Assembly (NCBI GenBank): GCA_029245395.1
Contig: JAQWPL010000033.1
Coordinates: forward strand, 124,001 to 188,000
DNA from: Gammaproteobacteria bacterium
Lineage (GTDB): Bacteria > Pseudomonadota > Gammaproteobacteria > Pseudomonadales > Pseudohongiellaceae
Length of the DNA: 64,000 nucleotides
Direction of reading: 5' to 3'
Made by a program: the position numbers and the translations under genes. The first letter of the stretch is position 1; each line of letters starts with the position of its first letter. Positions 1-8,449 of this stretch are shown here, in pieces. The notes below the pieces were generated by a model that saw only the letters and a list, made by a program, of their open reading frames with translations, did no database searches and was not told the origin of the DNA.

Positions 1-1
1 C

Positions 2-820
2 AATTCCGTTGATGATTTAAGAACTTACCGCATTCGCACTCCTTCGGGCTTTGTCCCTCTGGGAGAAGTCGCAAACTTGAGAGAAGGCACCAGCCCAACC
101 TCAATCAATCGCCGTAACGGACGACGTATTATTGCGGTAACAGCAAACATCAATACTGAATCAATCACCAGCAATGAAGTCAATGCTTATATTACTGCTA
201 CCTTGATGCCTTCAATCCAGCAAAGTTATCCGGACCTTGCCTATGATTTTGGCGGCGAGCAGCGGGAACAGGCACGTACAGGCCCCGCCATCCTGATGAA
301 CTTCCTGTATGCACTGATTGCGATTTACGCCATGTTAGCCATTGCTTTCAAATCCTACATCCAGCCACTTGTTGTGATGACAATAATTCCCTTTGGTGTG
401 TTTGGCGCCATCATGGGGCATCTGATCATGGGAATGAACCTGTCCATACTCAGCATATTTGGCATCATTGGTTTATCCGGTGTCATCATTAACGGCGCTC
501 TGGTCATGATTGATTTTATTAACGAAGAAGTGCGCAATGGCATGGAATACCAGCAGGCCATTATTGAAGGCGCTAAAAGCAGGTTCAGGCCAATTTTTCT
601 GACCTCACTAACTACCTTTCTCGGCGTTGCACCTCTTGTTTTTGAGAGCAGTGTTCAGGCACAGTTCTTGATCCCTGTGGCACTCAGTGTTGGTTTTGGG
701 GTGATTTTTGGAACGGCTATTCTGCTAGGCCTGGTACCGGCTATTATGTCTTTACTCAATCCGCCGGTATTCGTACCGGAACTGGATCACAGTGGCCAAC
801 CTATCGTGAGATACTCCTGA
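2..820 (+). CDS. RND efflux pump inner-membrane transporter, C-terminal part (partial)
   Basis: The reading frame is open from the left edge, so the gene starts outside the window and only about 272 C-terminal residues are present. They show the end of the second periplasmic domain (GEVANL, then an INRRNGRR stretch). A run of hydrophobic helices with the RND features AIAFKSYIQPLVVM, GxxGLSGVIINGALVMIDF and a cytoplasmic RFRPIFLTSLTT loop follows. In this family the protein is a proton-driven trimer in the inner membrane working with a periplasmic adaptor and an outer-membrane channel; no partner is visible here. The stop lies 6 bases before the convergent dienelactone hydrolase gene and I see no terminator between them. 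The substrate cannot be told. Confidence 0.9.
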   Translation, partial: NSVDDLRTYRIRTPSGFVPLGEVANLREGTSPTSINRRNGRRIIAVTANINTESITSNEVNAYITATLMPSIQQSYPDLAYDFGGEQREQARTGPAILMNFLYALIAIYAMLAIAFKSYIQPLVVMTIIPFGVFGAIMGHLIMGMNLSILSIFGIIGLSGVIINGALVMIDFINEEVRNGMEYQQAIIEGAKSRFRPIFLTSLTTFLGVAPLVFESSVQAQFLIPVALSVGFGVIFGTAILLGLVPAIMSLLNPPVFVPELDHSGQPIVRYS

Positions 821-826
821 ACAACT

Positions 827-1558
827 TTATTTAAGTTGCTCATCAAGAAATTTGATCACGTTCAGCCAGGCATCCTCACTGGCCTCTTCATGATAACGCT
901 CTGCCGCAGGGAAATTCTGAAAGGCATGGCCTGCCCCATCATACTGATGAAAATTATGACTGATCCCGGCTTGTGAAAGCGCAGTGCTGTAATCGTCCAC
1001 GTCAGTGGGTGAAGGGTTTCCATCTTCATTGCCGAAGAAGCCAATTACCGGGCAGGGAATATTGGTAGCCAGTTGAATAGGGGCAGTACTGCCTTCCCCC
1101 AGACCTTTCTTGATATTGCCACCATAAAATACTGCCAGCGCTTTGAATTGGTTTATATGACAGGCAGCAAGCCAGGCTACACGGCCTCCCCAGCAATGAC
1201 CTACCATGCCAACTTTATCAGCATCGACTGTTTCCTGTGCGCATAACAATTCAAAAGCGGCCTTCATGTCGAGAACCATCCAGTCGTCCCGACTTTCTTC
1301 CTTCTTTTTATCCATGCTGTCCGTTTTTGCCCACCAGTGAAAAATAAACGGTACGGCCACTGCATAACCATTATCAGAAAAACGCTGCGCCGTTGTCAGG
1401 GTAAAGGTGTCGTTTTCAATGCCGGTATGCCCTACCGGAATATGTTGAGCCAGGACAATCCCCGGGTGCGGATCCTCTCCTTCCGGTGAAAACAGAAAAA
1501 CTTCCATAGAGCTACCCTGCACATCCACTGTGACAATGTCATAATTAAAATTAACCAT
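827..1558 (-). CDS. Dienelactone hydrolase family protein
   Basis: Cytoplasmic alpha/beta hydrolase of about 243 residues, the usual length for the family. The Cys nucleophile sits in GHCWGG (Cys122), with a later Asp in FFGNEDG and His in GAGHAF completing the Cys-Asp-His triad. Known members hydrolyse dienelactones to maleylacetate. A GTG lies one codon earlier, but the ATG at 1558 overlaps the stop of the upstream dehydrogenase in TGATG, which favours translational coupling from the ATG. With the intradiol dioxygenase upstream on the same strand it probably belongs to a catechol or hydroxyquinol branch. The substrate is inferred; other DLH-family proteins act on unrelated esters. Confidence 0.85.
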   Translation of the reverse strand: MVNFNYDIVTVDVQGSSMEVFLFSPEGEDPHPGIVLAQHIPVGHTGIENDTFTLTTAQRFSDNGYAVAVPFIFHWWAKTDSMDKKKEESRDDWMVLDMKAAFELLCAQETVDADKVGMVGHCWGGRVAWLAACHINQFKALAVFYGGNIKKGLGEGSTAPIQLATNIPCPVIGFFGNEDGNPSPTDVDDYSTALSQAGISHNFHQYDGAGHAFQNFPAAERYHEEASEDAWLNVIKFLDEQLK

Positions 1559-2568
1559 CACACAAAATATTTTTCGCTAACTTCGTTGAGCAGTAGCTGC
1601 CCGTTGGATATCCGGTACAGATTCTCAATAAATAAATCATCACTGCGCTGGCGCATGCCGCTACCACCATTAGAACAATGAGGCGTCATGGTGACGGCAG
1701 GATGATTCCAAAACCAGGCATCTTCGGTTAACGGTTCCTGCCTGAAGACATCCAGAATCGCATGAGCGAGACTGTCTGCTGTATCAAGTGCGTTTTTGAG
1801 ATCCTCTTCCACAACCAGATCGCCGCGAGCAATATTGATCAGAACAGATTCTGTGTTCATGTTGCTGAGAAAGGTTTTGTCCACCAAGTCGCGTGTACTG
1901 TCGTTGGAGGCACAGGCCAGCACTACCACATCAGCTGCTTGCAGTTCACTTTCCATAGTTTCCAGCGTGCAGACAGTATCGGCCAGACCCGCATCATCAC
2001 GACTGCGCCTGACGGCAGTAATATGCACACCAAAGCCTTTCGCCCGGCGGGCAATCTGCTGTCCAATATGACCAAAGCCAATAATGAGCCATCGACTCTG
2101 ATGGATTTCACGGAAAGGTCGGTATTTCCAGGTGCGCAGTTTTTGACTTTGTGCATAATCGGGCAGGTTCTGAAACCAGGATAGTACTTGCCCCATGACA
2201 AATTCGGCTATAGCAATAGCTTGAGAGTGATTGTTTGTAATGCGAATATTGTGATTCAACAGTTCACGGTAGGATCCCATGTCGAGACCTGTGCTCACTG
2301 TATGCAACCATTTCACCTCATGGTATTCCAGCATCAGGCGAAAATACTCTTTCAGAAAAGGTGAGAAAAACATTTCGGAATGAATCCAGAAATAATCTGG
2401 GTGAAGTGATTTTGCAGAGATCGGTTTGCCTTTAAAGGTAACCTGCCCTTCCTCGTCAATGAGGGCAATGTCCAGATCGGGGGCAGCTTTGCAAATCCGC
2501 TCTTCCAGCCTTGCGTAAGAAGGCTGGAAGTACAAAGCCTGGGTTTTATGCTGATTTAATTCAAACAC
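1558..2568 (-). CDS. D-2-hydroxyacid dehydrogenase family protein (NAD-binding)
   Basis: 336-residue member of the D-isomer 2-hydroxyacid dehydrogenase family. The Rossmann motif GFGHIG is at residues 164-169. The catalytic set appears as Arg248 (NIARGD), Glu278 (FRQEP) and His297 (TPHCSNGG). Family enzymes interconvert 2-oxoacids and D-2-hydroxyacids with NAD(P)H. The start is a GTG at 2568 with no convincing ribosome-binding site. The stop overlaps the start of the dienelactone hydrolase gene, and the intradiol dioxygenase lies 38 bases upstream, so the three genes look like one operon. A role in handling an oxoacid from ring cleavage is inference; the true substrate is unknown. Confidence 0.85.
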   Translation of the reverse strand: MFELNQHKTQALYFQPSYARLEERICKAAPDLDIALIDEEGQVTFKGKPISAKSLHPDYFWIHSEMFFSPFLKEYFRLMLEYHEVKWLHTVSTGLDMGSYRELLNHNIRITNNHSQAIAIAEFVMGQVLSWFQNLPDYAQSQKLRTWKYRPFREIHQSRWLIIGFGHIGQQIARRAKGFGVHITAVRRSRDDAGLADTVCTLETMESELQAADVVVLACASNDSTRDLVDKTFLSNMNTESVLINIARGDLVVEEDLKNALDTADSLAHAILDVFRQEPLTEDAWFWNHPAVTMTPHCSNGGSGMRQRSDDLFIENLYRISNGQLLLNEVSEKYFV

Positions 2569-2606
2569 CTAGTATTACCATTAGGATTGCCAGAACTGAA
2601 ATTTGC

Positions 2607-3464
2607 TCAGGGAACTACGAATGTGTAGTCCAGAGTGCAAAATGGTTTGTCCAACCCCTTGGCTTCTATTTCAGCAGAATCATCGTGTTCAATCACATCC
2701 ACACGGAAATCCTTGACTGAAAAGATGGTGTCAGAATCCACGTACTTCGAGCGATTGAAATACATCATGGTAGTAAAGTCGTCATGGTCATCGGGACGAA
2801 CGATGTAATGAATGTGTGCGGCGCGATACCCGTGACGACCCAGTTGATCCAGCATATGCCCTGTAGGTCCAGTCAACGGTACGGGATAATCACCAGGTAC
2901 AACAGTTTGAAAATCGAACTCGCCATTGTCGTCTGTTCTGAAACGCCCATAAAAATTCCACTCAGGAAGATGTTCGCGCTGAACAAAATAATACCCTTCG
3001 CCATTGGGCTGCCAAATATCGACAATACAATTGGCCAGAGGATTGCCATCCCGGTCGGTTACTTTGTGATGGATAAACAGTGGATCCCCTACTTCACATT
3101 CCCCCGTTTTATCTCCGCTCTGACGCTCCGGCAAGCCGGGTATATATAGCGGGCCTTCCACATTCATTTCGGTAGTGCCTTCGTTTTCAGCATCCTCCAA
3201 AAGAATGCACGTCTCGGAAATACCAAGACAATCTGTCATCAAGTGAATCTCGCCATCGGGAAAATCCTGATTGGGCTGTGCCAGTTTGAACAGAAACTGG
3301 CGACCGACATCCAGTTCCTCTGTGGTTAGATTTACTTCCCGCTGGAAAGCATGCAGGTGTTTGACGAGACCTGCATAGATTTCATGCAAACGAGGATTTT
3401 TTTCACCACCATCTCCATGATTGACGACAGCATCAGTAATATTGTCCAGATTGATTGCAGACAT
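2607..3464 (-). CDS. Intradiol ring-cleavage dioxygenase (catechol/hydroxyquinol 1,2-dioxygenase type)
   Basis: 285-residue non-haem Fe(III) dioxygenase that opens an aromatic diol between the two hydroxyls. An N-terminal helical dimerisation domain (about residues 25-100, with LVKHLHAFQREV) precedes the catalytic beta domain. The expected iron ligands are Tyr159 (GEGYY), Tyr193 (GDYP), His217 and His219 (AHIH). The start is an ATG preceded by GGGGAG at good spacing. It is the promoter-proximal gene of a set with a 2-hydroxyacid dehydrogenase and dienelactone hydrolase. Hydroxyquinol versus catechol as substrate cannot be decided by eye. Muconate cycloisomerase and maleylacetate reductase genes are not seen in the window. 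Confidence 0.9.
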   Translation of the reverse strand: MSAINLDNITDAVVNHGDGGEKNPRLHEIYAGLVKHLHAFQREVNLTTEELDVGRQFLFKLAQPNQDFPDGEIHLMTDCLGISETCILLEDAENEGTTEMNVEGPLYIPGLPERQSGDKTGECEVGDPLFIHHKVTDRDGNPLANCIVDIWQPNGEGYYFVQREHLPEWNFYGRFRTDDNGEFDFQTVVPGDYPVPLTGPTGHMLDQLGRHGYRAAHIHYIVRPDDHDDFTTMMYFNRSKYVDSDTIFSVKDFRVDVIEHDDSAEIEAKGLDKPFCTLDYTFVVP

Positions 3465-3510
3465 GGTCCGGCTCCCCTAATAAATACCCGTTAAATTGAA
3501 CATTGCACCG

Positions 3511-3549
3511 GCGTTGTACTATGGTCTTGTACTAAGGTCTTGTACTATC
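3511..3549 (-). promoter_or_regulatory. Three tandem 13-bp repeats upstream of the intradiol dioxygenase
   Basis: Three head-to-tail 13-bp units (3511-3523, 3524-3536, 3537-3549) share the core TTGTACTA. They end 47 bp upstream of the dioxygenase start codon, inside the 154-bp gap to the next gene. Position and periodicity suggest a regulator-binding array. No regulator gene is adjacent, so the partner is unknown. Confidence 0.55.
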
Positions 3550-3618
3550 CGTGCGGAAAGCCATGATACCGCTTCGATAAAATATATCTACTGCTGAAAA
3601 GCAGTAATTTACTGACAT

Positions 3619-4377
3619 TTACTTGTTCTTTTGCAGTACAGGCAAACCAGCAATCACAGCGCAGGCATCCACCTCTGACATGAGTGAAGCACAAAGATTC
3701 ACAGCCTGAAGAGGGACAGAAGTTTTCTCCAGCAACAGATCAAGTGCCGGACCGCTACCTGCTTTAATATCGGCAGCCACTTCCTGACTAAGGGCCCCCA
3801 CTTGCGGTAGCAGACTGAAGTCATAAAGTGAATGCAAAGCACTTAATAATTTAGGGCCAACCATCTGCGGTGCAATCTTGTCCGGATCGACGCGTTGTAT
3901 TATGGAGGCGACCGTTTCCGTCAGGAATGGCAACACAGCACACCCCTGCTTGAATAAACATACGGCGTTGTGGACATTTTTTCTGGCTCTTATTGTGCCC
4001 TGATTTTCCTGTATCCAGATTTCCTGACCAAAGGCGCAGCTTTTCTCGCTGCTGATTTGCATATCATCATCGAGTATAAAGATGTCTGCATCCAGCCAGA
4101 TTACTTGCTCAACATCTTCAGTGGCCAGTGCATTTTGCATTAACACAAGACGGGCATAATCTGTAGCAATTGGCCCCTTACCTGTTTTATCCATGTACCA
4201 ATCGGGTACCAGGTCAAACAAGTCATCATCAATAAAACGCCAGGTGAGATTCTGTTTATTGCACCAGGATTGCACAGAATCAATGCATTGCTGAATCCAG
4301 TCGGGAACAGGATCAGTTCGGTAAGACTGCAAAACGAGGGTTCTTGTAACGATTTCACCACCAGTCAGGATTGTCAT
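3619..4377 (-). CDS. Small glycosyltransferase-like protein with DxD motif
   Basis: 252-residue cytoplasmic protein resembling the capsular-polysaccharide/sugar-binding DxD glycosyltransferases. An N-terminal RTLVLQSYR strand is followed by VIWLDADIF, whose Asp96-x-Asp98 would bind the metal and nucleotide sugar. A region with ATDYARLVLM precedes it, typical of this fold. The second half has no motif I recognise. The ATG at 4377 has GGAG seven bases upstream. It lies 62 bp downstream of the sulfurtransferase gene on the same strand, with no other polysaccharide genes next to it. Donor and acceptor are unknown. Confidence 0.6.
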   Translation of the reverse strand: MTILTGGEIVTRTLVLQSYRTDPVPDWIQQCIDSVQSWCNKQNLTWRFIDDDLFDLVPDWYMDKTGKGPIATDYARLVLMQNALATEDVEQVIWLDADIFILDDDMQISSEKSCAFGQEIWIQENQGTIRARKNVHNAVCLFKQGCAVLPFLTETVASIIQRVDPDKIAPQMVGPKLLSALHSLYDFSLLPQVGALSQEVAADIKAGSGPALDLLLEKTSVPLQAVNLCASLMSEVDACAVIAGLPVLQKNK

Positions 4378-4439
4378 GAATCACTCCGGGATGAAGGCCA
4401 GGAAACTACACACTGCATACGCTTTAATAGAGACAACAG

Positions 4440-5282
4440 TCAGCTACCATCACCAATAGCAACCGGTCGATTTGGGTCAGTGATCCAATCACTCCATGAG
4501 CCCGGATAAAGTATGCATTTGTCCATGCCAGCAATTGTCATGGCCAGGATATTATGGGCAGCGGTTACACCGGAACCACAATAGCAAACTACAGGGAGAG
4601 TACTTTCTGCTGCCTGTCTGAATTTTTCACTTAATTTTTCTGTGTCGAGAAAGTGACCATGCTCATCGAGGTTGCCTGAGAATGGGGAGCACAGGGCTCC
4701 TGGAATATGCCCGGCCACTGGATCGATAGGCTCCATCTCCCCTCGGTATCGGGGCAAATCCCTCGCATCCAGCAACAACTGCTTACTCGAGTCTATGTCG
4801 CTGGCATCGATCAATTCAACAAGCGACCTTAAACCGGCATAGTCATTTTCCCCAACAGGCCTTGAAAGTGGATGATCACTGTTAACCTCATGGCCAGCGC
4901 GCTGCCAGGCCTGTAAGCCGCCATTAAGGACTGCAGCTTGCTCATGACCTATCCAGCGAAGCATCCACCACATGCGTGCAGCACAAGCACCACCCACATC
5001 GTCATACATCACCACCTGGGTGGCAGGTGTGATGCCCAGAGACTGGACGGTTTCTATCCAGCGTGTTTTTTCGGGCAAGGGATGACGCCCGGTTTTACCT
5101 GGCAATTGCGGAGAGCTCATTTGTTCTTCAAGATGGGTATAAAACGCACCGGGAATATGGGCTTCTGTATAAGCTTGTTTACCTGTGTCGGCATCTGCCA
5201 GCGAAAACCGGCAATCCACCACCAGCCAGCCGGGATTGTCCAGATTAACGGCGAGTTCATTGACACTGACAAGGGTATCCAC
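4440..5282 (-). CDS. sseA: Two-domain sulfurtransferase (3-mercaptopyruvate/thiosulfate type)
   Basis: 280 residues with two rhodanese domains in tandem, the same length as E. coli SseA. The N-terminal domain (about 5-130) is non-catalytic. The C-terminal one carries the active-site loop CGSGVTA with Cys235, the signature of 3-mercaptopyruvate sulfurtransferases; a second Cys (233) sits two residues before it. The start is a GTG at 5282 with GGAG seven bases upstream. It donates sulfane sulfur from mercaptopyruvate to thiol acceptors or cyanide. It is transcribed toward the glycosyltransferase gene and is divergent from the small exported protein at 5375. Confidence 0.88.
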   Translation of the reverse strand: MDTLVSVNELAVNLDNPGWLVVDCRFSLADADTGKQAYTEAHIPGAFYTHLEEQMSSPQLPGKTGRHPLPEKTRWIETVQSLGITPATQVVMYDDVGGACAARMWWMLRWIGHEQAAVLNGGLQAWQRAGHEVNSDHPLSRPVGENDYAGLRSLVELIDASDIDSSKQLLLDARDLPRYRGEMEPIDPVAGHIPGALCSPFSGNLDEHGHFLDTEKLSEKFRQAAESTLPVVCYCGSGVTAAHNILAMTIAGMDKCILYPGSWSDWITDPNRPVAIGDGS

Positions 5283-5374
5283 TGTGCACTCCGGGTAATT
5301 TAACTGCAGTTATTGTCAACCGAAATCCAGTTGCAGCGTTTAGAGTATCAACGTTACCAATTTTGGAGAACAGC

Positions 5375-5752
5375 ATGAATACACTTTTAGCAAAAACAGC
5401 ATTAGCTATTGTAAGTAGCCTGGCCATGACAGCCGTCCTTACAGCACCCCTGCTGGCTCAGGATGTCACTGATGAGGAGCGTCGCGACCGGTCTGAAGGT
5501 CGTCGCGGCGAATTCCTGGAAAACAACCCTGAAGCCGCCGCCAGAATGGAAGAGCGCCGTGCAGAGCGAGAAGAATTTCTGCAAAATAATCCAGAGGCCG
5601 CCGCCAGAATGGAGGAACGTCGCGCTCAGATGCAGGAGCGCCGTGAATCCGGTGAAGGCCGACCACGCCAAGGCCGAGGATTTGAAGGCCGCCGTGAAGG
5701 GCCGCCTCCTGGTTTTCGCAGAGGTAGAGGACAAAGTTCTGATGATGTGTGA
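5375..5752 (+). CDS. Small exported charged protein with an internal tandem repeat
   Basis: About 125 residues. A clear signal peptide (hydrophobic run then PLLAQD) precedes a highly charged low-complexity chain. Two near-identical units of about 20 residues containing EFLxNNPEAAARMEERRA are arranged head to tail. They are followed by an Arg/Gly/Pro-rich tail (RPRQGRG, GPPPGFRRGRG). The start is ATG 5375 with GGAG six bases upstream; an earlier in-frame TTG at 5363 lacks support. No enzymatic motif is seen. A periplasmic binding or chaperone-like role is possible but not shown. I do not recognise a named family. Confidence 0.65.
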   Translation: MNTLLAKTALAIVSSLAMTAVLTAPLLAQDVTDEERRDRSEGRRGEFLENNPEAAARMEERRAEREEFLQNNPEAAARMEERRAQMQERRESGEGRPRQGRGFEGRREGPPPGFRRGRGQSSDDV

Positions 5753-5934
5753 TAATATCATTTAATTATCAATATGTTATATCTTATTATTAAAGTAGTT
5801 TAGAGATGATATAAGCACTATATAGACTACCTTTTATCACCATTGGCGTACGCAGTTCGCCCCAAAAGAGTCAAAATCAGGAAATGTTAAGAGCGCAGCA
5901 GTTACAGAGTAAGGCCACGCCATATTCCTGCAAT

Positions 5935-5962
5935 AAAAAAGGGTCGCGATTGCGACCCTTTT
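5935..5962. terminator. Rho-independent terminator, bidirectional
   Basis: Perfect 7-bp stem GGGTCGC/GCGACCC with a 4-base loop at 5941-5958. It is flanked by six A on the left and four T on the right, so it can act in both directions. It lies just past the stop of the minus-strand heme/propeller gene and also downstream of the small plus-strand gene. Confidence 0.9.
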
Positions 5963-5989
5963 CAGTTACCAAATAATTTAACTTATTAT

Positions 5990-8155
5990 CTAGTAATCCA
6001 GCGGAGTATCTCTGATTTGGAATTGAACCATCTTACCCGTGGTTCCCTTCCCGCCTTCGGTATGCCAAATAAGGTGCGTACCATAATTGGCCCAGATGCT
6101 GCGGCCTTTCCAGCCAATATCCGGATCATCTATACGCCCATCCAGACCTCGACTATAAAAGCCCATCGGATATGGCACTCTCAGGTAAGTCCAATCACCA
6201 CTTTCTGGATCCAGCGCAATCAGTGAGTCTGAATAAGAGCCGTTAATAATAGGGGTATCCTTACCAAGCCCGCTTATGTTGTGCTGATCTACCCAACCAA
6301 AGTAATGGAAGTCTGCTGGCACATCAGTACCACCAAGCTTGGGACCTGGCGTTTCAAATAAAGTCCAACCAGCTTCACAATGAGTTCCCATTTGTGTGCC
6401 GGCGCCATTGAGTACAGGGCACTGATTACGTTCAAATTTTGCCCAATGTGAAGAACCAGCCAATGCCATCCAGGGATTGCCTTCACTGTCGATATCCATT
6501 CCACGAGGATCAAATCCAGGATCAGGAATCGCATACACTTCCGTGACGCAAGTTTCAGGTGGGTTTTCACCACGATCCAGTCGCACTAAGGAGCCGTAAG
6601 GGTGCAATGCACTGTTCTCATTGGCACCCCAAACGATGTCACCATTTTTCGGGTCAGGGATTACAGTGTACATATTGGACCTGATTTCAGTATCCAGATT
6701 TGCATTCACGTCTTCTCCCCAGACATTCCAGGGTTTGGTTATAACGCCATCACCATTGGTATCGATGATTTGTGGGCACCAGCCTACTGCCGCCTGCTCA
6801 TCGTGGGTTTGGTCGAATAAGCGTGTATTAATCCAACCAAACATAGGGCCTAACAGTTCGTTGAAATACAGCGTGCTGTCTGGGTCGCTGGCAAACTGAA
6901 GATGGTGAGTGGCATAACAGGTCTCAATTAATTCAAATTCGCCAGTTTCAGGGTCATAGACAGACGCCTGTCTGTTACTGAATCCAGGATCTGCATATTC
7001 AGCAAATTTATTGCCAAAGCCAGGTCGACACCAATCCGGAGATGTATTGCTACGGATTTTAGAGGTTATCCACACGCGGCCATCGGGGCCCAGCATGGCG
7101 TTATGGGGATCTGAAGGGTTTTCAAAACCCCATAAATGCTCATCACCCCAAAAATTGGATGGCTGACCAGGAGCCGGAAAGCGCGAAGGTACTTCGCGAG
7201 GGTCTTCCCGCGTTGGAATAACAATGTCATAAGCATCATTGGTGATCGGGTCAACGACAGATAACAAGCCATGACCAGAAGACACCGCATAGGTAGGGCC
7301 GTATGCATTTACTGTCGGGTTATTTTTATCAGTGGTGATTTCATCGTGCATGAAATCCTGATCGCCGCCAATATCACGCAAGGTAACGACCACATTACGT
7401 TCAACACCTTGAGGCCTGAGTGGTACAGGAGGCAGTGCACCCGCTTCAATACGATCAGTCCAGTCAGCCATGGTACGTGCCATGCCTTCCAGACCAAACT
7501 GGGCAAAATTGCCAAACATGGAACCGCCACGAACACCTGTTTGGGTTCGATATGTCCAGGCTTCAGCTGAGCTGTCAAAGCCCAGGTGGTCCATTTGATC
7601 CATGGTTCGAGTGACCTTGTTACCTATCTGGTGACAGAAACCACAGTCACTTTTAAATTCATGCAAAAACCGTTTTTGACTATCGATGGCTGGCGCAAAA
7701 CCTAGTCTGTCATCGCCTTCAGCCGTTAATACGTCATCACCCGGGAATTCAACAAGGGATAACCAGTAATCAGCTGGATAATACTCAGCCGCTTCTGCTG
7801 CAGAGCCTGCCACTACTGCTGTTAAATCCAGATCCCTATCGCCAGGGCGACCTTCTACAGAGTCGGAATCAACCAGACCATAGCCTCTCACCCAAACGTT
7901 GTAGGTAGCTACTGGTAATTGGGGAAGCGCATAGTCGCCATCTTCATCTGTAACAACGATTTTGATATACGGCGTGTTGGTTTCCTTGGTTTCTGCAATA
8001 ACCCAGACACCCGCTTCCGGACCATTTTCGCTGGAAACATTACCGGTAATATAACCTTCCGGGTATTTCCGCTCCCCTACCATAGGCGCCTGAGCCAAGG
8101 TGATTGAGCTGATAAATATGCAACCCAGTGAAATGGCTCTCAATAAATTCTTCAT
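5990..8155 (-). CDS. Exported protein: carboxypeptidase-regulatory-like domain, c-type heme motif and Vgb-like beta-propeller
   Basis: About 721 residues from ATG 8155 (GGAG six bases upstream); an earlier start would add a tail before the signal peptide. After the signal peptide (ending near AQA) comes a CNA-B/carboxypeptidase-regulatory-like beta domain (GNVSSENGPEAGVWVIAET). Next is a single CxxCH heme site (Cys171, Cys174, His175). A long region with repeats like those of streptogramin lyase/SMP-30 propellers fills the rest (AMLGPDGRVWITSK, GMDIDSEGNPWMAL). It is probably a periplasmic redox or lactone/aromatic-processing protein. The architecture is odd and the substrate is unknown. It is transcribed alone and ends at a strong terminator. 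Confidence 0.7.
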   Translation of the reverse strand: MKNLLRAISLGCIFISSITLAQAPMVGERKYPEGYITGNVSSENGPEAGVWVIAETKETNTPYIKIVVTDEDGDYALPQLPVATYNVWVRGYGLVDSDSVEGRPGDRDLDLTAVVAGSAAEAAEYYPADYWLSLVEFPGDDVLTAEGDDRLGFAPAIDSQKRFLHEFKSDCGFCHQIGNKVTRTMDQMDHLGFDSSAEAWTYRTQTGVRGGSMFGNFAQFGLEGMARTMADWTDRIEAGALPPVPLRPQGVERNVVVTLRDIGGDQDFMHDEITTDKNNPTVNAYGPTYAVSSGHGLLSVVDPITNDAYDIVIPTREDPREVPSRFPAPGQPSNFWGDEHLWGFENPSDPHNAMLGPDGRVWITSKIRSNTSPDWCRPGFGNKFAEYADPGFSNRQASVYDPETGEFELIETCYATHHLQFASDPDSTLYFNELLGPMFGWINTRLFDQTHDEQAAVGWCPQIIDTNGDGVITKPWNVWGEDVNANLDTEIRSNMYTVIPDPKNGDIVWGANENSALHPYGSLVRLDRGENPPETCVTEVYAIPDPGFDPRGMDIDSEGNPWMALAGSSHWAKFERNQCPVLNGAGTQMGTHCEAGWTLFETPGPKLGGTDVPADFHYFGWVDQHNISGLGKDTPIINGSYSDSLIALDPESGDWTYLRVPYPMGFYSRGLDGRIDDPDIGWKGRSIWANYGTHLIWHTEGGKGTTGKMVQFQIRDTPLDY

Positions 8156-8356
8156 AAATTCTCCAAAGATGACCCTACAGTAAATCAATAATTAATGGTT
8201 TGAATAACGGGAATTGTAATTTTTGTTAACCCCGAAGAGACGCCGAGTATACCTGAACTTAAATTCGATATTAAAGCTTTTCTGCCTTATGAGCAGCGGT
8301 TTACATCGTATGGGCAGGGTTTCGTTTTAACCCTATTCACAATACAATCTTCGGCC

Positions 8357-8389
8357 TTTCAGGCTAAACTTTTCAATTTCGGCTAAAAC
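8357..8389 (+). promoter_or_regulatory. Direct repeat in the glcB upstream region
   Basis: Two 13-base copies, TTTCAGGCTAAAC (8357-8369) and TTTCGGCTAAAAC (8377-8389), start 20 bp apart, two helical turns. They lie 61-93 bp before the glcB start. The rest of the 294-bp gap (8156-8449) between the divergent genes shows nothing else I can name. A regulator site is an inference from spacing and place. Confidence 0.35.
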
Positions 8390-8449
8390 CTTATTCAAGC
8401 CATGTAATATTTGCCGTAGTTTGCCTTAAGAAAGTTTCAAGAGGTCGTC

